From Hyphomicrobiales bacterium (GTDB lineage Bacteria; Pseudomonadota; Alphaproteobacteria; Rhizobiales; JAJFHC01), in the NCBI GenBank assembly GCA_021775835.1, contig JAJFHC010000264.1, positions 1 through 13,460 on the forward strand: a stretch of 13,460 nucleotides of DNA, written 5' to 3'. The position numbers and the translations under genes are program-made. This document shows, piece after piece, positions 1 to 8,137 of the stretch (its first letter is position 1; the number at the start of each line of letters is the position of its first letter). Below the pieces are notes generated by a model. It was given only the letters and a program-made list of their open reading frames with translations. It was not told the DNA's origin and did no database searches.

Positions 1-2
1 CC

Positions 3-485
3 GCTGCGACTGGCGCCGGCGCATCGATTTTCTCTGGCTCGACATTTCTGACACTCCTGGAAGGGGTCGGTACAGCGTTTTCCGCCCTGGCAACAATCAA
101 TGCCGGCAAGTCGGAAAAGGCGTTGTTTGATGCCAAGGCGGAGGAAGAAGATTTCCGGGCCGAAGATGAGCGGATCAAGGGCGAGCTGGAATCGGCGCGT
201 CTGAAGCGGGAACTGGCCAGGACGTTGTCGCGCAACGCCGTGGCCTTCGCCGCCGGCGGCGTCGATCTGGGATCGCAATCCGTCAAGGAAGCTAAGCGCC
301 AGGTCACCCAGGATGCCGAACGCGAGCTTGGCACAGCCAAAACCGAGTCCTTGCGGGCGACGTTCGCGCGCCGGCGCCAGGCGAACGTCTTCAGAGCTGC
401 CGGAGAATCCGCCCTTAACAAGGCTAAGTCCCTGGCCATCGGCAAAGTGGCATCATTCGGATTGAAGGCGTTCCAACGTGGCTAA
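3..485 (+). CDS. Putative small internal virion (ejection) protein, N-terminus cut by the window edge
   Basis: The frame is open from the first full codon of the window, so the true start lies upstream; the TTG at 123 is only an internal codon. The visible 160 residues begin with a Gly/Ala/Thr-rich hydrophobic stretch and continue as a charged, Ala/Glu/Arg-rich helical region ending in KAFQRG. A short protein with a hydrophobic start and long helices, placed directly before a transglycosylase-bearing virion protein, resembles the position and architecture of T7 gp14, which helps form the DNA-ejection conduit. That role is inferred from architecture and neighbours, not from a recognised domain. 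The stop overlaps the next gene's GTG start by 8 nt, which implies translational coupling. Confidence 0.75.
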   Translation, partial: AATGAGASIFSGSTFLTLLEGVGTAFSALATINAGKSEKALFDAKAEEEDFRAEDERIKGELESARLKRELARTLSRNAVAFAAGGVDLGSQSVKEAKRQVTQDAERELGTAKTESLRATFARRRQANVFRAAGESALNKAKSLAIGKVASFGLKAFQRG

Positions 486-3318
486 GATCAGACAGTTCGA
501 AGAACGGGCAAGGCGCGCCGGCGTGCCGGCAATCAGTCTGGATACGGGTGCGACGGACGCATACCAAACCGTTGCCCAGGTGACCGGTGAGTTGGCCGGC
601 CAGGTCGGAAAGGTCGCTGATCGCGCCGCGGCTATCGAAGGCCACCGGGCTGGATTGCTCCACGGTTCGGGAGCTGGTTTGCCGGGAGTGTCGGTATCGG
701 GCGGTGAGGTCACGACCGGCGACGGCAAACAGCTCGATGTAGTTTCCCGGATCATTCAGATTGAAAGCGGCGGCAAGGCGACCGCCAAGAACAAAAGTTC
801 GTCCGCGGCTGGATTGGGGCAATTCATTGGCAGTACCTGGTTGTCGATGATCCGAACCTATCGACCGGACATTCTGAAAGGCCGAACGACAGACCAGGTC
901 CTCGCATTGCGCACCGATCCGAGATTTGCCGACCTGTCAGTTGAAATGACAGCCAACTATGCCCGGCAAAACCAGCGCGGCCTGGAAAAGTCGCGTCTGC
1001 CTGTCACGGCTGGCTCAACCTACCTTGCGCACTTCCTTGGCTTGGGCGGGGCGCGGCGTGTGCTGCGAGCAACGCCTGGCACGCCGATCGTCAACGTTGT
1101 TGGTTCAGAAGTCGTGCGCGCCAATCAACGGGTGATGAAAGGTAAAACCGTGGGCCAGGTCATCGCCTGGGCCGATGGGAAAATGAAAGGCGCAAAGACG
1201 GTTGTGCCGGCATCTTCATCGCCGGTCGATATTGCCTTCAACGAAACGCCGACGCCGGCGTTTCAGTTGACCCAGGGGATCAGCATCAGGGACCGCGCTT
1301 TCGACCAGGCCGCTCGATCGGTCTATCTCGATCGCGTCGATACAGCCGCGCGTACCGAGATCGCGGCGCTTTCCGATTTGCATCCCGACGATCCCGACGC
1401 CCTGGCGACCGCCCTGGACAATTTCTCGAAAGGGTACAAGCGGAACCTGGAAGACCCGGAAGCGCGGGTACAGTTTGAGCGGACTTTTGAACGTCAGAAA
1501 ATCGCTGCTGTCCGGGCTGCATCTTCGCGCGCGCAGAAACTGCAACGTGACGAGAACCAGGCAGCTTTTGAGGAAAACTATTCCACACGCCGGACGGCGA
1601 TCCTGCGCCTGGCGCGTGAGGCCGGCAACGACGACAAGGCCAATGAAGCCCTGACCGGTGAATTGGAAGAACTCGAAGGCGCCATCGAGGGCGCCGGCGG
1701 TCTGTCAGCCGTGGGCAAGGGGCGCCTCCGCCGTGAACTGCTCCAAGATGTGGCCAGGTCGCGTCTGTTGGGTGGCTTCGATCGCCAGGACGGGCCGGCG
1801 GCGCGCGAACAGTACCTGGCGGACTTTGTCGATCGCTACAACAAGGGCGACGATGCGTTCAAGGACATCACGCCGGAGAATTTCGACCGCCTGCAAACCG
1901 AAATGCAGCGGTCGATCGCCAAGGATCGGATTGAGCAAGGCAAGCAAATCCGGTTGGTCGATCGCCAGATCGATGGCGTTATGGATCGCGTCAAAAAGGG
2001 CTTTGCCGTACCTGGTGAGGAACGCGATGCGTTGCGTGCTCGGGTCCAGGCCCTTGGCGATCCGGTGTTGAACGATGCCTTCAGTTTTTTTGAACGTCTG
2101 ACTGACTGGCAGTCGGCACATCGCGATAAGCCGCCGGAGGTCATCGCCGCGCAGATCGCCGCGCTCGATGAGGAAATTGCGGAGAAGGGTGCCACGTCCC
2201 GCGCCCTGGTGATGCGCGATGTCATGGCCGGCCTTGAGGAAAACATGCGCGAGGGGTTGAAGAAGGACCCTCTGGAATTTGCCGAACGCGCCGGCGTCCT
2301 CGATGTTCCTGATCTTGATTTTTCAAACGCCGACATCCTGGCGGTTAGCCTGATGGAACGGTCGATCGCTGCGGAAATCGTCGCGGATCAGTACAGCATC
2401 GACAAACGATTTTTCAAGGCCGGCGAGGCTGAACGGTTGACCGAGCTGGTCGCCGACGATCCAGAACGGCTTTCCAGCGTGGCCAAGGCTATTCGGGAAG
2501 GTATCGGCACCGCCGATACGCCGGATGCCCTGGCGGAACTTTCGAAGTCCGCGCCGGTCGTCGCCCACGCCGCCGGCCTGGCCATGGCTACAGGCAGCGA
2601 CGACATTCTGAGAGAGACAACACAAGGGCTGCATCTGCGCGGCATCGAAGGCTATGAGCCTATCCGCCTGAAGCCAGCGGCCCGGCGATCGACGACCGGT
2701 CAATTCCTGGGTGCATCGGTCATGGCCCTGCCGGAAACCGAAGGTGCCGCGGTCAATCAGGCGGAAATTCTGTTCGAGCGCCGCGCCAGGGAAATGCGGC
2801 TCGATCCGGTGGCCGATCCCGAAAGTGCCAAAGAACTATGGGAATCGGCCCTGGATGAGTCCCTGGGGGGCCGTGTGGTCGATGGACGCAAGGTTGGCGG
2901 TATCGGGGAGGTCAACGGCACAAAGACGCTCCTGCCGCCGGATATGAGCGAAGAAGACGTTTCAAACCTGCTTTCTCGCCTGTCCGATGCAGAATTGGCG
3001 TCACTGCCCGAGATCGTCAGTGCAAACGGTGTTCCGGTAGGCGCCAGGGATGTCAGGCGAGGGCGCCTGGTTGCGGTCGGCCAGGGACGTTACCGGGTGG
3101 CCCTGGGCGATCCTACGTCCGGCGATCCGCGGTGGCTTGCTGGATCAAACGGTGAGTTTTGGGTTCTGGACCTGAACCGCCTGGCCGTCCAGCGCGCCAA
3201 GCCTTCGGCGCCGGAGCCTTTCAACCCGGACGATCACACTTTGTTCAACACTCAGCCGGGCGGCTTCCTGCACTCCCTGCAAAGCCTCAATCCGAACAAC
3301 CTGACCATAGAGGATTAG
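478..3318 (+). CDS. Large internal virion protein with N-terminal SLT lytic transglycosylase domain
   Basis: This 946-aa protein probably enters the host envelope at infection and cuts peptidoglycan locally so that DNA can pass. Residues about 85-235 look like an SLT/lysozyme-like lytic transglycosylase: the IIQIESGG motif places the likely catalytic glutamate at E96, AAGLGQF follows at 110-116, and YLAHFLGLGGA at 182-192 is a pattern I associate with alphaproteobacterial prophage transglycosylases. Residues about 260-800 are mostly charged helix with no recognised enzyme motif. A compact C-terminal module around 850-910 (GRYRVALGDPTSGDPRW) resembles a segment common in similar prophage proteins. 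The GTG start at 478 is supported by GAAGG at 464-468 with a 9-nt spacer. The transglycosylase assignment is strong; virion location is inferred from context. Confidence 0.88.
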   Translation: MAKIRQFEERARRAGVPAISLDTGATDAYQTVAQVTGELAGQVGKVADRAAAIEGHRAGLLHGSGAGLPGVSVSGGEVTTGDGKQLDVVSRIIQIESGGKATAKNKSSSAAGLGQFIGSTWLSMIRTYRPDILKGRTTDQVLALRTDPRFADLSVEMTANYARQNQRGLEKSRLPVTAGSTYLAHFLGLGGARRVLRATPGTPIVNVVGSEVVRANQRVMKGKTVGQVIAWADGKMKGAKTVVPASSSPVDIAFNETPTPAFQLTQGISIRDRAFDQAARSVYLDRVDTAARTEIAALSDLHPDDPDALATALDNFSKGYKRNLEDPEARVQFERTFERQKIAAVRAASSRAQKLQRDENQAAFEENYSTRRTAILRLAREAGNDDKANEALTGELEELEGAIEGAGGLSAVGKGRLRRELLQDVARSRLLGGFDRQDGPAAREQYLADFVDRYNKGDDAFKDITPENFDRLQTEMQRSIAKDRIEQGKQIRLVDRQIDGVMDRVKKGFAVPGEERDALRARVQALGDPVLNDAFSFFERLTDWQSAHRDKPPEVIAAQIAALDEEIAEKGATSRALVMRDVMAGLEENMREGLKKDPLEFAERAGVLDVPDLDFSNADILAVSLMERSIAAEIVADQYSIDKRFFKAGEAERLTELVADDPERLSSVAKAIREGIGTADTPDALAELSKSAPVVAHAAGLAMATGSDDILRETTQGLHLRGIEGYEPIRLKPAARRSTTGQFLGASVMALPETEGAAVNQAEILFERRAREMRLDPVADPESAKELWESALDESLGGRVVDGRKVGGIGEVNGTKTLLPPDMSEEDVSNLLSRLSDAELASLPEIVSANGVPVGARDVRRGRLVAVGQGRYRVALGDPTSGDPRWLAGSNGEFWVLDLNRLAVQRAKPSAPEPFNPDDHTLFNTQPGGFLHSLQSLNPNNLTIED

Positions 3319-3322
3319 TGGC

Positions 3323-5392
3323 TTGAGCTTCTTTTACGAGACGCCACTGGAACCGATCGCCCCGACATTCGGCGGCGGTGAAACGCCTTTTGGCGATCTC
3401 ATGCAGTCGTCGCGCGATGTCCAGGAGCTGCTGGACAATCTCAATGGATCGGAAAGCGCCCTGGAAGACGCTTACGATACCCGGATCGCAGCGATCAAAT
3501 CCGCAACCGGGATTTCACTCGACAATCCGGTGCGTCAACGCGAAGACGTGACGTTCCATAGCGAGGGATTGCTAGGGCGCGATGATCTCCGCGGCGACCC
3601 GGAAGAACAACACCGAAATTTCGCCACCAGGTTGCAAGAGCTTGAGGTGCAGTTTCCGCAACATGCCGACGCCATCAGGGCCGGCGTTTCTGTACGTGAT
3701 GATGCTGCCAAGTTGGCCCGTGGCAGTGAACAGGATTTTAATCGCCTGTTCGGATCGCGCAGTGACTTTTTCGGTAAATGGTCTGCGGTCCTGGCTGGCG
3801 GTGTGCTCGGTATGTTGCGGGACCCGGTCCAGATTGCGACAGTGTTTGTCGGCGGCGGCGTTGGGGCCGCCCGAACGACCGGTGGCCGGATCGCGACCGT
3901 CGCGCTGAAAGAGGTCTTGATCAACAGTGGATTCGAGGCCGCGCAACAGCCGGTGGTTCAAACCTGGCGCAAGCGTGTCGGCGCCGAACACGGCTTTGAC
4001 CAGGCTGTGCAGAACGTGGTTTTTGCAGGCGCCACCGCCGGCGTCCTGGGTGCCGCCGGCCAGGGTGCCATCGAAGGTGTCCGCACCTTGTTGCGCGGCA
4101 AGGATCTCGACACTGCCGCGGACGCCGGTGCCAGGTCATTGCCGGAAGACTCAAAGACCAGGGCAGGGCTGGAAGGTGACGGCGAGGCCGCCGGCGAGCT
4201 CGTGACTGAAATCCGGGATGTCCTGGACGATGCCGGACGCGGTGCGGTCGATGCCCGCGAGGCGGACCAGGTCACCGGATCACAGAAACCGGAAGGCGTG
4301 AGCCAGGAGGACTTCGACCAGGTCACCAGCGATGCCGTGCGCTTTGCAGAAGACCCGGACAACAACCCGCCGCCACGTATGGAAGAAGGTAGCCTGGTCG
4401 AGGATGTCGGCACGCGCATGCGGCGAGAGCTGGCTAGTCAAAGGCCGGCCAAGTCCCTCCGTCCTCATAGCCTCTTGCGGTTCCTGGCGAACAACGGTGG
4501 CATCCGGGACGAAGGCGGCGAGCTCGCAAAGTTGGACCTAACGACCCTTTTTGTGCCCGGTTCTGGCCGGCTGGTTCGTAAGGGCGGTTTGTCGCTCGAT
4601 CGCGCGCGTGAGATGGCGGCGGAGGCGGGCTACATGAGCCGGTTTGGTACACCCGAACAGGCCATTCATGAAACCACAGTTGCTGACTTTCTCGATCACA
4701 TCACCGAGGATAACACTACCCACGCGGTGTTCAGCGAGTTTGACGGCGACCGGGTGGCCGGTCTCAAGGCACAAGAGGTATTTGACGACAAGGTCGCGCA
4801 GCTCGATCGCGCGCTTGGGGAGCTCGATGATACTCTTACCGACGATCTGCCCCTGGAGATCAAGCAACGTGCGGTCGAAATTTCATTGGAAGGTGACGTT
4901 GACGCGCTCGATGCGCTGGAAAGATCGATCCTAGAGGACTATTATGCCAATGGCGCGCCTGGTCCGGTCACGCGATCGGACGGCGCCGATATCGAGGTTC
5001 CATTTTTCGATGAAACAAATGCTGACAGACCAGGAAGCCAGGGCCAACGCCCAGGCGATGCGGGAACGGGCGGAGACGTTGCCGGAGGGCGACGAGAACC
5101 GGCAGACGCTGGAGCGGACAGCCCGGCACCTGGACGCGCTGGCGAAGCTGCGGGAAAGCCGCGCAGCCCAGAAGGCGGATTAGACGATCCATCGGCGCCG
5201 GAAATTGCGGCAGAGACAGATCAGTTTCTAGCCGACAACCTCACGGACGATTTACGCGATCGTCAAATTTTTCTTGAGACGGAAGACGGCGCAGGCCGTG
5301 AAATCACCGTATCCAAAACAATCGGGGAAGCGTTCGATGAGGCGGATCGAACCGCCGATCTCGCTGACCTGGTCGAAACCTGCAAGGTGTGA
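3323..5392 (+). CDS. Putative internal virion protein with central hydrophobic segment
   Basis: This 689-aa protein is probably part of the DNA-ejection apparatus, inferred from its position between two other large virion-type proteins. Residues 150-183 and 231-248 are Gly/Ala-rich and hydrophobic and could insert into a membrane. Residues about 377-560 contain a conserved-looking module (GGIRDEGGEL near 392, GRLVRKGGLSLDRAREMAAE near 415) that I associate with alphaproteobacterial prophage proteins of unknown activity. Residues 565-620 form a Gly/Pro/Ala-rich linker whose codon bias is abnormal because another frame there looks coding (see 5010-5183). The C-terminus is acidic and ends ADLVETCKV. 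The start is TTG at 3323, supported by GAGGA at 3310-3314 with an 8-nt spacer; the first in-frame ATG would lose 26 residues. No catalytic motif is seen. Confidence 0.8.
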   Translation: MSFFYETPLEPIAPTFGGGETPFGDLMQSSRDVQELLDNLNGSESALEDAYDTRIAAIKSATGISLDNPVRQREDVTFHSEGLLGRDDLRGDPEEQHRNFATRLQELEVQFPQHADAIRAGVSVRDDAAKLARGSEQDFNRLFGSRSDFFGKWSAVLAGGVLGMLRDPVQIATVFVGGGVGAARTTGGRIATVALKEVLINSGFEAAQQPVVQTWRKRVGAEHGFDQAVQNVVFAGATAGVLGAAGQGAIEGVRTLLRGKDLDTAADAGARSLPEDSKTRAGLEGDGEAAGELVTEIRDVLDDAGRGAVDAREADQVTGSQKPEGVSQEDFDQVTSDAVRFAEDPDNNPPPRMEEGSLVEDVGTRMRRELASQRPAKSLRPHSLLRFLANNGGIRDEGGELAKLDLTTLFVPGSGRLVRKGGLSLDRAREMAAEAGYMSRFGTPEQAIHETTVADFLDHITEDNTTHAVFSEFDGDRVAGLKAQEVFDDKVAQLDRALGELDDTLTDDLPLEIKQRAVEISLEGDVDALDALERSILEDYYANGAPGPVTRSDGADIEVPFFDETNADRPGSQGQRPGDAGTGGDVAGGRREPADAGADSPAPGRAGEAAGKPRSPEGGLDDPSAPEIAAETDQFLADNLTDDLRDRQIFLETEDGAGREITVSKTIGEAFDEADRTADLADLVETCKV
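5010..5183 (+). CDS. Candidate embedded small gene (57 aa, helical) in an alternative frame of the 689-aa gene
   Basis: An ATG frame, shifted +1 relative to the surrounding gene, encodes a charged helical 57-aa product starting MKQMLTDQEARANAQAM and ending in a TAG at 5181-5183. Its third codon positions are almost all G or C, as in neighbouring genes. The enclosing frame over the same bases has only about half G/C at third positions and codes a low-complexity Gly/Ala/Pro linker. This pattern suggests that the alternative frame is, or once was, under selection. A weak GAGG lies at 4994-4997, 12 nt before the ATG, so initiation is not well supported. Alternatives are a chance shadow frame in a GC-rich linker, or a relic of a frameshifted insertion. 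No family is recognised. Confidence 0.35.
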   Translation: MKQMLTDQEARANAQAMRERAETLPEGDENRQTLERTARHLDALAKLRESRAAQKAD

Positions 5393-5395
5393 TCG

Positions 5396-7897
5396 ATGTC
5401 ATTTGCCGATTGCGTGAAAAGTGCCGTTGACCAGGGCGAAATTTCCACCCAGGAGGCCGTCCGGTTGAACGGTCTCTATGCGAGTTTCCTTGCACGTCAC
5501 GCCAAGGACAGTCCGATAAGTGCGCCGACCGAGGCCGCGAAGATGCTGGCGGAGCTCCTGAAGATGGAGGCCGGCCACAAGAAACGCCAGCTCGCCCTGG
5601 CGATCCGAAACCTCAAGGAGATCGAGGCCAACTTCGAGAAGTTCGCCGACCTAACCGGCCAGGCGGACGTGGCCGACGCGGCGATCGCGCACCTGGAGCA
5701 TTTCGGCACGGCGCCGTTTTCGTCCGTCCAGGGGCGATCGGGCGCCATCATCGGAACGGCACACGCGCGGATGGAGGCCCTGTTGCACCATTTTCGACGC
5801 GGGGCGGTGTTCGGCGACAAGAACCGCCACAACAAGGCGCAGCAATCGAATGTGGTCTCCGAGCTGTTCGGCACGGATACCGGCGACCAGGCGGCGAAGG
5901 GCTTGGCGCAAGCCTGGACCGAAACCGCCGAATGGTTGCGCCGGCGCTTCAACGCCGCCGGCGGCGCGATCAAGAAACTGGACAATTGGGGATTGCCTCA
6001 GTTTCACGACGCCAGGGCATTGCGGAAAGTCGGTGTTGATGCCTGGAAAAAACAGATCGCGCCGTTGCTCGATCCCTCCCGCATGCGCCACCCGTTGACC
6101 GGCCATGGCATCACAGCGGAAGAACTGGACGACGTTCTGACCCATGTTTGGCACTCGATCGCCCAGGACGGTTGGAACACGCGCGAACCCACGCGCCAGG
6201 TGTTCGGTCGCGGCGCCCTGGCCAATCAGCGCCAGGAGCATCGTTTTCTGGTTTTCAACAGCCCGGAAAGCTGGATGGCCTATCAGCGCGATTTTGGCGA
6301 GGGCGATCCGTTTGCCGCCATGATGCGCCACGTGAACATGATGGCGCACGATATCGCGGCGATGGAGGTCCTTGGACCGAACCCGCGGGCGACCGTGGAA
6401 TGGCTCAAACAGACCGTCACCAAGGAGGCCAGCAAAGCCTCGATCGGGGATGAGTCGGCGCGATGGCGCGGGGCGCCAAAGAACGCCTTGGCGAAAGGTC
6501 GGCGCAAGGTTGCCAAGATCGAGAAAATGTGGGCATCGATCCGCGGCGACCTGGAAACGCCGGTATCGACCGGATGGGCGGATGTCCTGGCGACCGGTCG
6601 AAACTGGTTGGTGTCGAGCATTCTTGGCTCCGCGGCCCTGTCGGCGATCGGCGATGCCGGCACGCAAGTCGTCGCCCGGAAGTTTGCCGGCATTCCAGCG
6701 GCTTCAGTGGCCGGCGATATTGCACGGGCCTTTACCCAGGGCGAGCGACGTGAAGCGGTTGCCGGTTCCTTGATCCTTGAATCTGCACAGCACACCTTCC
6801 ACCGCCAGGCGCGTTATGTGGGAACGCTGTCCGGGCCTGAGTGGTCTTCCTACCTGGCCGACCGGGTGTTGACCTGGACCGGGTTGACGCCCTGGACGCA
6901 GGCCGGGCGACATGCCTTTGGCCTGGCGTTCCAGCATGAGGTGGCCAGGCGGGTTGGTGACGGCTTCGACGATCTGCCCGACGCTTTCCGCCTAACCTTC
7001 GATCGTTGGGGCATCACGTTCGAGGACTGGAACAAAATCCGGCTGGCCAAGGTTCATGACGCACGATCGGGCGCGCCTTTGTTGCGTCCGGCTGAGATTG
7101 CCGGCATCGATCCGCTGCTTGCCGATCGATATCTGGAAATGATCCAGGCGGAAACCGAGTATGCGGTGCCGACCGGTTCGGTGGCCGCCCGCACAGTCCT
7201 GGTCTCCAGCGATCAACCTGGCACGTTCTGGGGGGAGGTCACGCGATCGTTTGCCATGTTCAAGAGCTTCGCCAGCGTCATTGCCGTTCTGAACGCCCAA
7301 CGCATGACGATGCAGATCGCCGGCAAGTCCACATTGTTTTCAGCCCGCGGCGCTGCCTATGCCGGCGGATTGCTGTTTTCGACAACGCTGCTCGGTGGTC
7401 TCTCGATGCAGCTCAAACAGATTGCCGGCGGTCGCGATCCGCGCGACATGACGACAATGGAGTTTTGGGGTGCCGCGTTGCTCCAGGGCGGCGGTCTCGG
7501 TATCTACGGCGATTTTCTGTTCTCTGACGTGAACCGCTACGGCGGCGGTTTCCCGTCAACGCTTGGCGGCCCGCTGATCGAACATATCTGGGACGCCTGG
7601 ACACTGACCGGCGGCAACGCGATCGAGCTGGCCCAGGGCAAGAAGACGAAGGCCGGACGCGAGTTCGTGCGTTTCCTCAAATCGAACATTCCTCTAGGCA
7701 CCATGTGGCCGACCAGGCTTGGCTATGAGCGTGTCCTGCTCGATCAGCTCCAGCACCTGGTCGATCCCGACGCCAACCGGTCATTCAAGGCCAGGCAGAA
7801 CTGGTGGAAACGGGAAACCGGCCAGAAATTCTTCTGGCAACCAGGTCAAACCGCGCCGCGGCGGGCACCCGATTTTTCCCAGGCACTTGGCAATTGA
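5396..7897 (+). CDS. Large putative internal virion protein (ejection apparatus)
   Basis: This 833-aa protein ends the block of internal virion candidates. Residues 1-110 are charged helices; 170-300 are Trp- and His-rich, with few obvious motifs. Hydrophobic stretches occur at 402-420 (NWLVSSILGSAALSAIGD), 651-675 (ARGAAYAGGLLFSTTLLGG region) and 692-708, compatible with membrane insertion. The C-terminus (KFFWQPGQTAPRRAPDF, 811-827) is a pattern I recall at the end of similar prophage proteins. No enzyme active site is visible. The ATG at 5396 follows the previous stop by 3 nt and has AAGG at 5384-5387 with an 8-nt spacer. The role in DNA ejection is inferred from size, hydrophobic segments and neighbours; a structural protein of another kind is possible. 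Confidence 0.82.
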   Translation: MSFADCVKSAVDQGEISTQEAVRLNGLYASFLARHAKDSPISAPTEAAKMLAELLKMEAGHKKRQLALAIRNLKEIEANFEKFADLTGQADVADAAIAHLEHFGTAPFSSVQGRSGAIIGTAHARMEALLHHFRRGAVFGDKNRHNKAQQSNVVSELFGTDTGDQAAKGLAQAWTETAEWLRRRFNAAGGAIKKLDNWGLPQFHDARALRKVGVDAWKKQIAPLLDPSRMRHPLTGHGITAEELDDVLTHVWHSIAQDGWNTREPTRQVFGRGALANQRQEHRFLVFNSPESWMAYQRDFGEGDPFAAMMRHVNMMAHDIAAMEVLGPNPRATVEWLKQTVTKEASKASIGDESARWRGAPKNALAKGRRKVAKIEKMWASIRGDLETPVSTGWADVLATGRNWLVSSILGSAALSAIGDAGTQVVARKFAGIPAASVAGDIARAFTQGERREAVAGSLILESAQHTFHRQARYVGTLSGPEWSSYLADRVLTWTGLTPWTQAGRHAFGLAFQHEVARRVGDGFDDLPDAFRLTFDRWGITFEDWNKIRLAKVHDARSGAPLLRPAEIAGIDPLLADRYLEMIQAETEYAVPTGSVAARTVLVSSDQPGTFWGEVTRSFAMFKSFASVIAVLNAQRMTMQIAGKSTLFSARGAAYAGGLLFSTTLLGGLSMQLKQIAGGRDPRDMTTMEFWGAALLQGGGLGIYGDFLFSDVNRYGGGFPSTLGGPLIEHIWDAWTLTGGNAIELAQGKKTKAGREFVRFLKSNIPLGTMWPTRLGYERVLLDQLQHLVDPDANRSFKARQNWWKRETGQKFFWQPGQTAPRRAPDFSQALGN

Positions 7898-7914
7898 TCC
7901 ACTCTGCGGATCCT

Positions 7915-7932
7915 ATCGCCATAAATGGCGAT
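7915..7932 (+). terminator. Short perfect inverted repeat just after the internal-protein block
   Basis: ATCGCCAT (7915-7922) and ATGGCGAT (7925-7932) are perfectly complementary around an AA centre, so about 7 bp of stem with a 4-nt loop can form 18 nt after the preceding stop. No T-run follows, so intrinsic termination is doubtful. It could instead be a protein-binding palindrome or an RNA-processing site. Confidence 0.3.
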
Positions 7933-8064
7933 GCCCGATTCCAACACCGTCATTTCCGGCGAGGGTCGATTGACTTTTCACCGTTGACGTGGAGCTGGAA
8001 ACGATAATGTGACAGTCCGGCGCGGCTGATCGCTCGATCGTGCCGGCGGGTCGTCGCTGACCCC

Positions 8065-8098
8065 CGCGTGGGACGGGTATCCGGGCCTGTCCCACGCG
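8065..8098 (+). promoter_or_regulatory. Strong hairpin in the leader of the tail-fibre gene
   Basis: CGCGTGGGAC (8065-8074) and GTCCCACGCG (8089-8098) form a perfect 10-bp GC-rich stem. The 14-nt loop can add three pairs, one of them G-U. It lies 39 nt before the fibre ATG in an otherwise gene-free 240-nt leader. No T-tract follows, so it may be a pause, processing or mRNA-stabilising element rather than a classical terminator. Confidence 0.45.
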
Positions 8099-8103
8099 CA
8101 CCA

Positions 8104-8130
8104 TTGACGCGCTGCGAGCGGCGTTATCCT
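8104..8130 (+). promoter_or_regulatory. Weak candidate promoter immediately upstream of the tail-fibre start
   Basis: TTGACG (8104-8109) is a good -35-like box, and TATCCT (8125-8130) is a partial -10-like box. The 15-nt spacer is shorter than the usual 16-18. If it is active, transcription would begin at about the ATG at 8138, giving a leaderless mRNA, which would explain the missing Shine-Dalgarno sequence. Two further TTGAC boxes at 7970 and 7984 precede a GATAAT at 8003 but with poor spacing. Speculative. Confidence 0.2.
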
Positions 8131-8137
8131 CCCGGTC

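Noticed and set aside
123..125. TTG as the start of the first gene
   Set aside because: The same frame is open to the window edge with plausible protein sequence and no ribosome site before the TTG, so the gene is cut, not starting here.
5651..6667. 338-aa minus-strand open frame
   Set aside because: It lies entirely opposite the 833-aa gene, is rich in Arg, His and Gln as expected of an antisense shadow in GC-rich DNA, and has no ribosome site or neighbours on that strand.
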